Part shown: positions 51,137 to 59,123 of the stretch, in pieces | How positions within the stretch are numbered: the first letter of the stretch is position 1 | Layout: each line of letters opens with the position of its first letter | Assembly (NCBI RefSeq): GCF_052065355.1 | Contig: NZ_JBQHUF010000001.1 | Location: forward strand, 463,878 to 527,877 | From: Flavonifractor sp052065355 | GTDB lineage: Bacteria > Bacillota > Clostridia > Oscillospirales > Oscillospiraceae | Length of the DNA: 64,000 bases | Direction of reading: 5' to 3' | Notes under the pieces: generated by a model | The model's input: only the letters and a program-made list of their open reading frames with translations | Databases searched by the model: none | Told to the model about the DNA's origin: nothing | Made by a program: the position numbers and the translations under genes

Positions 51137-53218
51137 ATGGATTTTTCTCAGTTCAGGGCACAGTTTTCCCTGCGCCTGGATCCCCAGCAGGAGGCGGCAG
51201 TACAGGCTGTGGATGGGCCGGTACTGCTGTTGGCGGTACCAGGCAGTGGTAAGACAACTGTATTGGTTACCCGTCTGGGCTATATGTGTCACGTATGCGA
51301 TATTTCACCGGAGCAGATTCTCACTATGACCTATACCGTTGCCGCCGCCCGGGACATGCGTGCCCGGTATGCATCCATTTTTGGCGATGCAGAGGCAGAA
51401 CGTTTGGGATTCTACACCATCAACAGCGTGTGCAGCCGCATCATCCGCTATTATGAGCGGGTGACCGGACGCACCGCGTTCCGCCTGGTGGAGGAGGGTG
51501 GCCAAAAGAGCGCCATTCTCGGCGAACTGTACCGCGGCCAGACTGACGATTTCGCCACAGAGAGCATCATCAAGAACCTGGAAACCGCCATCACCTATGC
51601 CAAAAACCAGATGCTCAAAGGGGAAGAGCTTACGGAAATCCAGGTAGAGGGACTGGACTTTCCGGTCTTCTATCAAAACTACTGCAAGACCCTTCGGGAA
51701 CGCCACCTGATGGACTTTGACGATCAGATGGTCTATGCACTTCAAATCCTGCGGCAATACCCCCAGATCCTCCAGGCCGTTCAGAAGCGTTACCGCTGGT
51801 TCTGCGTGGACGAAGCCCAAGATACCTCCAAGATCCAGCATGTTATCATCCGACTGTTGGCGGGAGAGAGCGGAAATCTGTTCATGGTGGGAGATGAAGA
51901 TCAAAGCATCTACGGTTTCCGGGCCGCATATCCCCAAGCGCTGACGGAATTTGACACAGTCTATCCCAACGCCAAAGTGCTCTATATGGAGCGCAACTAC
52001 CGCTCCACGGAGCAGATCGTAGCGGCGGCGGACAGATTCATCCAGAAAAACCAGAATCGCCGTCCCAAGCATATGAAGGCCACCCGCGGGAAAGGGCCAG
52101 AGGTCCGCAAGATCTCCGTCTATGACCGGCAGGAACAGTACAGCTATCTTTGTGGACTGGCAAAAAGCTGCCTTTCAGAGACTGCCGTGCTCTATCGGGA
52201 TAACGACAGCGCCCTGCCGCTTATCGACCAGCTGGATCGGGCAGGCATCCCTTATCGGTGCCGGCAGGCAGAGAGCCTCTTCTTCAGCAGCCGGGTAGTG
52301 CGGGACATCACGGATATCATCCGCTTTGCCCTGGATCCGGGAGACGGGGCGCTCTTTCTGAACATCTATTATAAATTGGGCGCGGGTATCAACCGGAACT
52401 TGGCCCAGGAAGCAGTCCGTTCCGGACAGAATCCTCTGGAGCATATTATCACCTCTTCCGCCGCGTCTCCCTGGACGAAAAAACAATGTAAAGCCCTCCA
52501 GACCCACATGACCAACCTGCTGAAGGAGCGGGGAGACAAGGCCGTATACCGCATTGTGCATTTCATGGGCTACGGAGACTATTGGAAGGAGCGGGGCGGT
52601 GACCTGAACAAGGCAGAGATTCTGGAGGCTCTGGGCGCCCAAGTGCCCACGCCGGATCGGCTGCTGGATCGTTTGGATGAACTACAGAATGTGGTCCAGG
52701 CCGGTTCCACAGACCCAACATGCCCGTTCGTGCTCTCCACCATTCACTCCAGCAAAGGATTGGAGTATGACCGGGCCGTCCTGATGGATGTGGCAGACGG
52801 ACTTTTACCCAAAAGCCTGCCAGCAGATGGGATGGAACCGGAAGAACTGGACGCCTATGAAGAGGAGCGGCGGCTATTTTATGTAGGGATGACCCGAGCC
52901 AGACGGGAACTGAGCATTTTTGTCTTCCGGAAGGTAGGGTTGGAATCGCTGTTTTCCCTGGAAATTTTCCCGCCTAAGACTCCCAAACCCGTGCCGGTAA
53001 AGAAAAAGAAATCTTTTGTAACGCAGATTTCTGTAGATCGTGTAGAGGCTTTGTCCAAAGACTATATTCCAGGAACCAGGATCGTGCACAAGGCATTTGG
53101 ACCTGGTACCGTAGTCAGCAAGACCGGCGACATCATTGTGGTGACTTTTGACAGTCAGGAAATCAAAAAGATTGCCCTCTCTACCGCGCTCCGGGTAAAT
53201 CAACTGAAGCTGGAATAA
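51137..53218 (+). CDS. UvrD/PcrA-like superfamily 1 helicase
   Basis: A 693-residue ATP-dependent 3'-5' helicase. Motifs: Q-motif LRLDPQQEAAV, Walker A AVPGSGKT (34-41), motif Ia LTMTYTVAAARDM, motif II FCVDEAQDTS, motif III VGDEDQSIYGFR, motif IV MERNYRST, motif V LSTIHSSKGLEYD, motif VI FYVGMTRAR. It is shorter at the C-terminus than PcrA but ends with a similar Tudor-like fold (IVHKAFGPGTVVS). I choose ATG 51137, 6 nt after GGAG. Its place in element 2 suggests it travels as cargo. Confidence 0.92.
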   Translation: MDFSQFRAQFSLRLDPQQEAAVQAVDGPVLLLAVPGSGKTTVLVTRLGYMCHVCDISPEQILTMTYTVAAARDMRARYASIFGDAEAERLGFYTINSVCSRIIRYYERVTGRTAFRLVEEGGQKSAILGELYRGQTDDFATESIIKNLETAITYAKNQMLKGEELTEIQVEGLDFPVFYQNYCKTLRERHLMDFDDQMVYALQILRQYPQILQAVQKRYRWFCVDEAQDTSKIQHVIIRLLAGESGNLFMVGDEDQSIYGFRAAYPQALTEFDTVYPNAKVLYMERNYRSTEQIVAAADRFIQKNQNRRPKHMKATRGKGPEVRKISVYDRQEQYSYLCGLAKSCLSETAVLYRDNDSALPLIDQLDRAGIPYRCRQAESLFFSSRVVRDITDIIRFALDPGDGALFLNIYYKLGAGINRNLAQEAVRSGQNPLEHIITSSAASPWTKKQCKALQTHMTNLLKERGDKAVYRIVHFMGYGDYWKERGGDLNKAEILEALGAQVPTPDRLLDRLDELQNVVQAGSTDPTCPFVLSTIHSSKGLEYDRAVLMDVADGLLPKSLPADGMEPEELDAYEEERRLFYVGMTRARRELSIFVFRKVGLESLFSLEIFPPKTPKPVPVKKKKSFVTQISVDRVEALSKDYIPGTRIVHKAFGPGTVVSKTGDIIVVTFDSQEIKKIALSTALRVNQLKLE

Positions 53219-53252
53219 AAGCCCTGCGGGAACTCCCGCAGGGCCTTTTTAA
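53217..53252 (+). terminator. Terminator after the helicase gene
   Basis: The stem GCCCTGCGGG / CCCGCAGGGC with loop AACT, then CTTTTTAAAA. It separates the cargo operon from the recombinase. Confidence 0.9.
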
Positions 53253-53312
53253 AACATTTCGGGCAACATTTTTTCTTCGGCCGCATACGGTGCAGGGAAG
53301 GGAGGGGATTTT

Positions 53313-54182
53313 GTGAAGACAGTCCGTGTAGCGGCTTACTGCCGTGTGTCCACTGATAAGGAGGACCAGGCCAACTCCTTCGAAAACCAGCAGCGTTACT
53401 TTTTGGCGTGCATTCAGCGCAACCCGGATTGGGTACTGCAAAACATCTATGCTGACGAGGGCATCTCCGGTACCAGCACCAAAAAACGCAAGCAGTTCAA
53501 CGCTATGATCGCAGCAGCTCGGGCAGGGGAGCTGGATCTGATCCTCACCAAGGAGGTCAGCCGGTTTGCCCGCAATACTTTAGATACCTTGGCTTACACC
53601 AGGGAACTGAGCCGCAGGGGAGTGGGGGTCCTGTTTCTTATTGACAATATCGACACCCGGCAGCAGGATGGGGAACTGAGGCTTACCATCATGTCCTCCA
53701 TTGCCCAGGAGGAGAGCCGAAAGACCTCCCAGCGGGTCAAGTGGGGGCAAGCCCGCCGGATGGAGCAGGGCGTGGTTTTCGGAGGCTCCCTGCTTGGATA
53801 TGACGTACAGGACGGGCAGATAACTGTAAACCAGGAGGGAGCCGAGATAGTGAGGCGCATCTTTCACGCCTGCCTCATTGACCATAAAAGCACTGCCGTC
53901 ATTGCCAGAGAACTGCGGGAAGCGGGTATCCCCTCCAGCCGCGGTATCGTCAAATGGTCAGCTGCAACTGTTTGGAAGGTTCTTAAAAACGAGAAATATT
54001 GTGGTGATCTGGTTCAAAAAAAGACCTATACCCCGGATTATCTCACCCACGAGAAAAAGTATAACAGAGGGGAGGAAGCAATGATTATCATCCGGGATCA
54101 CCACACCCCCATTATCGACCGAAAAACCTGGGACGCCGTCCAGCAGGAGTTGGCTCGCCGCGGCCATCCCGGAGCACTGTGA
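53313..54182 (+). CDS. Compact serine recombinase of element 2
   Basis: A 289-residue serine recombinase. The catalytic domain has AAYCRVSTDKEDQANSF (S13) and LTKEVSRFARNTLDTL; a recombinase DNA-binding domain follows (~150-260, GGSLLGYDVQDGQ and WSAATVWKVLKNEKYCGD). It then ends at RKTWDAVQQELARRG, without the zinc ribbon and coiled-coil of large serine integrases, about 200 residues short. The stop lies before the att repeat, so excision would not extend it. Start GTG 53313 follows GGGAGGGG. Whether it is active, or works with another recombinase, is unknown. Confidence 0.87.
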   Translation: MKTVRVAAYCRVSTDKEDQANSFENQQRYFLACIQRNPDWVLQNIYADEGISGTSTKKRKQFNAMIAAARAGELDLILTKEVSRFARNTLDTLAYTRELSRRGVGVLFLIDNIDTRQQDGELRLTIMSSIAQEESRKTSQRVKWGQARRMEQGVVFGGSLLGYDVQDGQITVNQEGAEIVRRIFHACLIDHKSTAVIARELREAGIPSSRGIVKWSAATVWKVLKNEKYCGDLVQKKTYTPDYLTHEKKYNRGEEAMIIIRDHHTPIIDRKTWDAVQQELARRGHPGAL

Positions 54183-54187
54183 TCATA

Positions 54188-54198
54188 TCCTCAGTACC
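54188..54198. repeat. Right direct repeat of element 2
   Basis: TCCTCAGTACC, identical to 48384-48394. It overlaps the edge of a 14-bp perfect palindrome, TACCGATATCGGTA (54195-54208), that belongs to cotJC itself. Confidence 0.83.
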
Positions 54199-54381
54199 GA
54201 TATCGGTAAGCAAACCCTGGAGCTCCGGGTAGGGCATAGAGTACCGCTGGGAGAGATAGCGCAGGGATGCGCCCAGCTCGCCGTCGGGTCCGCCATACTG
54301 GCTGATAATATAACTGGCCAGCTTGGGATTGGGCGTGGCGATCTTCACCGGGTACTGTAATTTCTTCTCATAAAAAAACAT
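54188..54381 (-). pseudogene. cotJC: cotJC fragment 1 (N-terminal 64 codons)
   Basis: The start of the spore-coat manganese catalase. ATG 54381 overlaps the cotJB stop (ATGA). It encodes FFYEKKLQYPVKIATPNPKL, then GGPDGELGASLRYLSQRY (metal Glu E35) to LQGLLTDIGTE, then meets the element 2 repeat. As the locus stands, translation runs past the junction and ends in element DNA after about 30 unrelated codons. Rejoined with fragments 2 and 3 it gives a 200-residue protein, normal for CotJC. Confidence 0.93.
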
Positions 54382-54851
54382 CAGCGGCTGCCTCCTTCCA
54401 TCTGCTCCCAGGGCCAGGGACCCTTCAGCCAGGCGCTCCAGTTCTCGCTGCCGGCCGCGGCGGCCTGGGTCAGCGGGCCATAAGTGGCCTCGTAGCGGGT
54501 CCTGGCCTGGCGTTCCATATCGGCATATTGCTGATAGAGAGCAAAGGCCTCCTTGTCCTCCTGGTGGGTATCCAGGTAAAGCGCCAGCTCCAGAAGCACA
54601 AATTCCAGGGCCTGAAGCTCGGCCATCGGGCCGCCCAGGGCCTGCTTGGCCGTACTCTTCACCCGGAAGGGCAGATCCAGGCCAGGGAACAGGGTGCCGG
54701 TGGTCAGGGCCTCCTGTTGGGTATAACGCTTGGAGCCAGTCTGTTGAAATGGAACATAGGGAACGGCCAGCGGCGCACATTCGGGCAGCGTACCACAGGT
54801 GTCGCTGCATGCACCGGAGCCGGTAGGCATATTGTTATTCTCAGAATACAA
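54381..54851 (-). CDS. CotJA-CotJB fused spore coat protein
   Basis: A 156-residue protein joining two coat proteins that are usually separate. Residues ~27-62 (PYVPFQQTGSKRYTQQEAL, then GTLFPGLDLPF) match CotJA. Residues ~70-150 (LQALEFVLLELALYLDTHQE, then YGPLT and WLKGPWPWE) match CotJB. Both are needed with CotJC for assembly of the inner coat catalase. Start is TTG 54851, 7 nt after AAGGAGG; the stop overlaps the cotJC start. The first ~25 residues contain three cysteines. In this window it is the only intact part of the cotJ operon. Confidence 0.88.
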   Translation of the reverse strand: MYSENNNMPTGSGACSDTCGTLPECAPLAVPYVPFQQTGSKRYTQQEALTTGTLFPGLDLPFRVKSTAKQALGGPMAELQALEFVLLELALYLDTHQEDKEAFALYQQYADMERQARTRYEATYGPLTQAAAAGSENWSAWLKGPWPWEQMEGGSR

Positions 54852-54939
54852 GACGGTTCCTCCTTCTATGGATTGGGGCGGACGGTACCGCTCCGTTTCA
54901 TCCTATGCAGAAGGTCGGGATATGTCAGTTTCTAGGCGC

Positions 54940-54974
54940 AAAAAATCTCCCCCGTCCTGAGACGGGGGAGATGC
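54940..54974 (-). terminator. Terminator after yhcH
   Basis: On the minus strand the stem ATCTCCCCCGTC / GACGGGGGAGAT with a 4-nt loop is followed by TTTTTG. Confidence 0.9.
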
Positions 54975-54978
54975 CTTG

Positions 54979-55437
54979 TTAATCCAGCCTGACCTTGGCC
55001 ACCAGGCGGCGGACAGGAACAGGCTGCTCCACAGCCACCCGGGGAGCATGAAGGTCCTGAGGCCACACAATGTAAAAGGTACCGGGCCGTATGGTGAGCG
55101 TATCCCATTTCGTGGTATAAAACTGGATATCTCCGGCAGCGTCGTACTCCGTCAGCTGCTCCAGCGGAGCGTCAGGCAGGGCATATCCAGCGCCCTCCAG
55201 CCCGGAGACCAAGTACTGGATGTCAGCATAGTTCCTGTGGCACTCCAGCTTGCAGTCTTCTACCGGCAATGTGTCCACATCAAAAAGGAAGGCATAGATG
55301 TCACTGCCCTCCAGCTCCACCCGTTGACCAGGCGTCAGGGTGTCAGGGTCCACCGTTCGCAGCCACTCCAGTGCCTTCTGAAAACGGGGTCCCAGGCCAT
55401 AATACAAAGACGCGTTTTCCATCTTATCGATCACCAT
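54979..55437 (-). CDS. YhcH/YjgK/YiaL-family protein
   Basis: A 152-residue cupin-like protein of the YhcH/EbgC family. Metal-site residues are in ECHRNYADIQYLVSG and WPQDLHAPRVAV. Family members are sugar-processing accessory enzymes, some linked to sialic acid use (anomerase or isomerase activity suggested). No sugar genes are adjacent. Start ATG 55437 follows GGAGGTGG. Confidence 0.88.
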   Translation of the reverse strand: MVIDKMENASLYYGLGPRFQKALEWLRTVDPDTLTPGQRVELEGSDIYAFLFDVDTLPVEDCKLECHRNYADIQYLVSGLEGAGYALPDAPLEQLTEYDAAGDIQFYTTKWDTLTIRPGTFYIVWPQDLHAPRVAVEQPVPVRRLVAKVRLD

Positions 55438-55503
55438 GGAAGTCCACCTCCGTTCAAATCTGCCTCTATCTTATCGCGGCCGTTTAAAAAAGGCAACAGG
55501 AAC

Positions 55504-55533
55504 TTGGACAAGCGCTCTGATCCGTGATACAAT
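55504..55533 (+). promoter_or_regulatory. Candidate promoter of cwlD-radA
   Basis: TTGGAC (55504-55509), 18 bp, TACAAT (55528-55533), 62 bp before cwlD. No sigma-E or sigma-G signature was convincing. Confidence 0.5.
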
Positions 55534-55595
55534 GGCTCTGCGCTTCTACTCCATCTCCCGTTCGCATATCGTGGAAGGAGAAAGGGGAGAGGCAG

Positions 55596-56297
55596 ATGGG
55601 AAAGGCTGGACACTGGGCGGTGTTGGCGCTTTTACTTGCCGCAACTACCGCTTGTCTGATCCTTCATCCAGGACGGGAGACCACCGTCTTTTCGCCCACA
55701 GGGGGCTCCGGATATACCCTGGTCCTGGACGCTGGACACGGTGGGGAAGACGGAGGCGCCGTATCCCTCACGGGTGTACCGGAGAGCGGGATCAATTTGG
55801 ATATCGTGCTCAAATTGGACCAAATTCTGGGTCTCTATGGGCAGGCACCTGTCGTGCTGCGGACATCTGATATCTCTCTCCACGACGAGAGCGCTGATAC
55901 CCTGCGGGAAAAGAAAGTTTCCGACCTGCATAACCGTGTATCAGCCATTGAAAATGTAGAAAATGCTGTACTTCTCAGTGTACACCAAAACAACTTTACA
56001 AACTCAAAATACCATGGTGCACAGGTCTTTTTTGCTCCAACAAGCGGAAGCCAGGAGCTTGCAGTCCATACCCAGGAGACGCTCCGCGCCGCGCTGGATC
56101 CGGACAACGCACGGCAGGCAAAACCCATCCCGGATACGGTATACCTTATGAGCCATATCTCGTGCCCAGGCATTCTGATCGAGTGCGGCTTTTTATCCAA
56201 CCCGGAGGAAGAGGCCCTGCTCCGCACCAGTGGATATCAGACTAAGCTGGCAGCAACCATGGCGGGAGCCTGGCTCCAGTATGTCTGGCCGGCATAA
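55596..56297 (+). CDS. cwlD: N-acetylmuramoyl-L-alanine amidase CwlD
   Basis: A 233-residue zinc amidase (Amidase_3) with an N-terminal membrane helix (WAVLALLLAATTACLILH). Zinc and catalytic residues are in LDAGHGGEDGGA, then SVHQNNF and LIECGFLSNPEEE. In spore formers CwlD removes peptides from cortex muramic acid so that muramic-delta-lactam can form. Start ATG 55596 is behind AAAGGGGAGA. It is followed after 25 bp by radA. Confidence 0.9.
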   Translation: MGKAGHWAVLALLLAATTACLILHPGRETTVFSPTGGSGYTLVLDAGHGGEDGGAVSLTGVPESGINLDIVLKLDQILGLYGQAPVVLRTSDISLHDESADTLREKKVSDLHNRVSAIENVENAVLLSVHQNNFTNSKYHGAQVFFAPTSGSQELAVHTQETLRAALDPDNARQAKPIPDTVYLMSHISCPGILIECGFLSNPEEEALLRTSGYQTKLAATMAGAWLQYVWPA

Positions 56298-56322
56298 CAA
56301 ATGAGAACGGGGGAACCCTCAA

Positions 56323-57684
56323 ATGAAAAGCAAGACCATGTTTTACTGTACACAATGCGGGAATGAGCTGCCCAAATGGGCAGGTCAATGCCCCGCCTGC
56401 AAGGCTTGGAACACCATCGTGGAGCAGCCGGCGGAGAGTAAGCGTCGGACAATTGCGACAGCCTCCGAGGGGCGGCACACCATGAGCCGCCCCCGTCCCA
56501 TTGCCGAAGTGGAAACCACCCATGAACTGCGGTTTGAGACCGGGATGCGGGAACTGGACCGGGTATTGGGCGGAGGCGCGGTACAGGGCTCCCTGGTGCT
56601 GGTGGGCGGCGCTCCAGGCATCGGTAAATCTACGCTCATGCTACAGATCTGCGACCACCTGTGCCGCTTTGCCAAGGTGCTCTATGTATCGGGCGAGGAA
56701 TCGGAACGGCAGATCAAGCTGCGGGCTGACCGGCTCCACGTCAGGGGAGAGGAGCTGTATCTCCAAGCGGAGACCAACCTGGAGGACGTGGTGGAATCTG
56801 TGCGGGAACTGAATCCTGACGTGCTCATTGTGGACTCCATCCAAACCCTGTACAACGGCGATCTGTCCGCGGCACCGGGCAGTATCGGTCAGGTAAAGGA
56901 CTGTACCATGGCGCTCATGCAGCTGGCAAAAGGGCAGGGGGTCACCGTATTTGTCATTGGACACGTGAACAAGGAGGGCTCTATCGCCGGTCCCAAAGTG
57001 CTGGAGCATATGGTGGACTGCGTTCTTTACTTTGAAGGGGAACAGCAGAACTCCTATCGCATCCTCCGGGCAGCCAAGAACCGCTTTGGAGCTACCAACG
57101 AGATCGGCGTGTTCGAAATGGGGGATTCCGGCCTGCGGGAGGTTCCCAATCCATCTGAAATGCTGCTCTCCGGCCGGCCCCAGGACACACCAGGCACCTG
57201 CGTCACTTGCGTGATGGAGGGTGTGCGCCCCGTACTAGCGGAGGTGCAGGCTCTGCTGGCCCCTACCAGCTTTAACGTGCCTCGACGCACGGCCAATGGC
57301 TTTGACTTCAATCGGACCAATCTGCTGCTGGCGGTGCTGGAAAAGCGAGGCGGTTTAATGGTCAGCTCTTGTGATGCCTACATCAATGTCATCGGCGGCC
57401 TGTTCCTGGATGAACCTGCCGCTGATCTGGCCATGGTGATCGCCATGGCTTCCAGCTTCCGGGACAAGCCGGTGCCCGGTGATTTGGCCGCCATCGGGGA
57501 GGTAGGCCTCACGGGAGAGCTGCGCTCCGTCAACGCCCTTGGACAGCGCCTGAGTGAGGTGCACCGGCTGGGCTTTACCAAGTGCCTGGTCCCCGCCCGG
57601 GTGGGCGGCAAGCTGGATGTGCCGGAAGGCCTGCAGCTGATCAAAGTCCGCAATATTCGGGAGGCGCTGGCCGCGCTTCTGTAA
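56323..57684 (+). CDS. radA: DNA repair protein RadA
   Basis: A 453-residue RecA-like protein. A Cys4 zinc finger (C9, C12, C23, C26 in YCTQCGNELPKWAGQCPACK) precedes a RecA core with Walker A GGAPGIGKST (95-104), the RadA-specific KNRFGATNEIGVF and a C-terminal Lon-protease-like domain (VPGDLAAIGEVGLTGELRSV). It processes recombination intermediates and branch migration. Length is standard. Confidence 0.95.
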   Translation: MKSKTMFYCTQCGNELPKWAGQCPACKAWNTIVEQPAESKRRTIATASEGRHTMSRPRPIAEVETTHELRFETGMRELDRVLGGGAVQGSLVLVGGAPGIGKSTLMLQICDHLCRFAKVLYVSGEESERQIKLRADRLHVRGEELYLQAETNLEDVVESVRELNPDVLIVDSIQTLYNGDLSAAPGSIGQVKDCTMALMQLAKGQGVTVFVIGHVNKEGSIAGPKVLEHMVDCVLYFEGEQQNSYRILRAAKNRFGATNEIGVFEMGDSGLREVPNPSEMLLSGRPQDTPGTCVTCVMEGVRPVLAEVQALLAPTSFNVPRRTANGFDFNRTNLLLAVLEKRGGLMVSSCDAYINVIGGLFLDEPAADLAMVIAMASSFRDKPVPGDLAAIGEVGLTGELRSVNALGQRLSEVHRLGFTKCLVPARVGGKLDVPEGLQLIKVRNIREALAALL

Positions 57685-57728
57685 CAAAAAAGTGCGCTCT
57701 GGAGCAAACCAGAGCGCACTTTTCTTAT
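57684..57728. terminator. Bidirectional terminator between radA and the PFK gene
   Basis: The stem AAAAGTGCGCTCTGG / CCAGAGCGCACTTTT with loop AGCAAA and A/T runs on both sides. Confidence 0.93.
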
Positions 57729-57746
57729 TACTTTGGTCCGAAATAA

Positions 57747-58994
57747 TCAGCCGTCCAGGTCGGTGGTCAGCACCTTTTTCAGCTTGGCAAAGCGAGGCAG
57801 GGAAGACACCTTGGGGCCATCAGGCTCGCCCTGGATCAGGGGCAGCACATAGTCGATGAAGGGCTGCTCCACACCGTTTCCAGCAGCATTGATCCACTCA
57901 CGGGGAACCTTTTTCTCAAAGTTGGCCACAATGTCCAGAGGCTGCAGCACAGTCTCACAGTGGTAGCCATTATCGCGGCTGCACCGGAAAGCCACCATTT
58001 TATCAGTATCGCCGGCAACAGCAGCCTCGACGGCAGCCTGTCCCGCCATATAGGCCTCGTCAATATCAGTCTTGGAGGCCACATGAGAGCCACAGCGCTG
58101 GAGCAGGGACAACTCGATCCCGCGCACCTTGGCACCAGTCTCCATCTTGATGGCATCAGCCAGCATGCCGGCCAGGCCGCCCAGCTGAGCATGGCCGAAA
58201 CCGTCGGTGGCGGAAGTCTTGGCCTCAGACACGAAGGAACCGTTAGGATGGTGGATACCCTCAGACACGGCCACCATGCACTTGCCGGTGTTGCGGTAAA
58301 TCCGACCCACATCGTCCAGGAAGTCAGTCAGGTCAAAGTCGGTCTCAGGCAGATAAATGAGATCAGGTCCGTAACCCGCCCAGGTAGCCAGACCGGCGGA
58401 GCCAGCCAGCCAGCCGGCGTGACGTCCCATAATCTCGATCACAGTGACCATACCGGTATCATACACATGAGCATCACGATGGACCTCCATACAGGTAGTC
58501 GCAATGAACTTGGCGGCGGAAGCGAAGCCAGGGCAGTGGTCAGTACCATTCAGATCGTTGTCAATGGTCTTGGGCACACCCATGATACGGCACTCATAGC
58601 CAACCTTCTGCATATATTTGGAGATCTTATTGCAGGTATCCATGGAGTCATTGCCGCCATTGTAGAAGAAATAGCGCACATCATATTTTTGGAAGATCTC
58701 CAGGATCCGCTTATAATCGGTGTCGTCCACATCGGGATCGGCCAGCTTGTACCGGCAGGAGCCAAGCGCAGAGGAGGGGGTATACTTCATCAGCTCCAGC
58801 TCGGCGGCGTCTTCCTCGCCCATATCGTACAGCTTCTCTTCCAGTACGCCCTTGATACCGTGAGCCGCACCCAAAACACGGGTGATACAGTCGGTATCCA
58901 GCGCAGTGCGGATCACGCCCAGCGCGCTGGCATTGATGACAGCGGTGGGTCCGCCGGACTGTCCGATAATGCAGGCGCCCTTCAATTCACTCAT
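57747..58994 (-). CDS. pfp: Pyrophosphate-dependent 6-phosphofructokinase
   Basis: A 415-residue phosphofructokinase. The substrate loop is PKTIDNDLNGTDH and the phosphoryl-donor site reads YNGGNDSMDTCN, where Asn replaces the second Gly-Asp pattern of ATP enzymes (GGDGS); this Asp-Asp type marks PPi use. Other marks are GQSGGPTAVINAS and MGRHAGWLAG. It interconverts fructose-6-phosphate and fructose-1,6-bisphosphate reversibly in the cytoplasm. It is divergent from fba, the next enzyme in glycolysis. Confidence 0.92.
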   Translation of the reverse strand: MSELKGACIIGQSGGPTAVINASALGVIRTALDTDCITRVLGAAHGIKGVLEEKLYDMGEEDAAELELMKYTPSSALGSCRYKLADPDVDDTDYKRILEIFQKYDVRYFFYNGGNDSMDTCNKISKYMQKVGYECRIMGVPKTIDNDLNGTDHCPGFASAAKFIATTCMEVHRDAHVYDTGMVTVIEIMGRHAGWLAGSAGLATWAGYGPDLIYLPETDFDLTDFLDDVGRIYRNTGKCMVAVSEGIHHPNGSFVSEAKTSATDGFGHAQLGGLAGMLADAIKMETGAKVRGIELSLLQRCGSHVASKTDIDEAYMAGQAAVEAAVAGDTDKMVAFRCSRDNGYHCETVLQPLDIVANFEKKVPREWINAAGNGVEQPFIDYVLPLIQGEPDGPKVSSLPRFAKLKKVLTTDLDG

Positions 58995-59047
58995 GTATTT
59001 GCCTCCTGATCTTTCAAATTCGAAAAAAATGGGTTTTTGCGGAAATA

Positions 59048-59092
59048 ATCATACCACGTCCTCTTGAAATTATCAATGAGAACTGATAAAAT
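59048..59092. promoter_or_regulatory. Back-to-back promoters of pfp and fba
   Basis: For fba (plus) TTGAAA 59064-59069, 17 bp, TAAAAT 59087-59092. For pfp (minus) TTGATA 59076-59071, 17 bp, TATGAT 59053-59048. The two -35 boxes lie inside TTGAAATTATCAA, one base apart, so polymerases cannot occupy both at once. Confidence 0.72.
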
Positions 59093-59123
59093 CATGAAGG
59101 ATTAAGAAAAGGAGATGATTCCT

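Larger units (their letters stand above)
48384..54187 (+). mobile_element. Element 2: 5.8-kb intervening element inside cotJC
   Basis: DNA between direct repeats TCCTCAGTACC at 48384-48394 and 54188-54198. Removing one copy plus the interior rejoins cotJC fragments 1 and 2 to read LLTDIGTEELGHLEMIG, the canonical CotJC sequence. A compact serine recombinase gene ends 5 bp from the right repeat. The joined element ends would contain TCCTCA-N8-TGAGGA as a possible dyad. All five genes lie on the plus strand, opposite to cotJC, and none is phage-like apart from the recombinase. Confidence 0.86.

Noticed and set aside
54112..54810. A single 232-residue minus-strand frame covering the cotJ region
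   Set aside because: It joins an out-of-frame reading of cotJB to cotJC fragment 1 and runs past the element 2 junction. The ATGA overlap at 54381 shows two separate genes.
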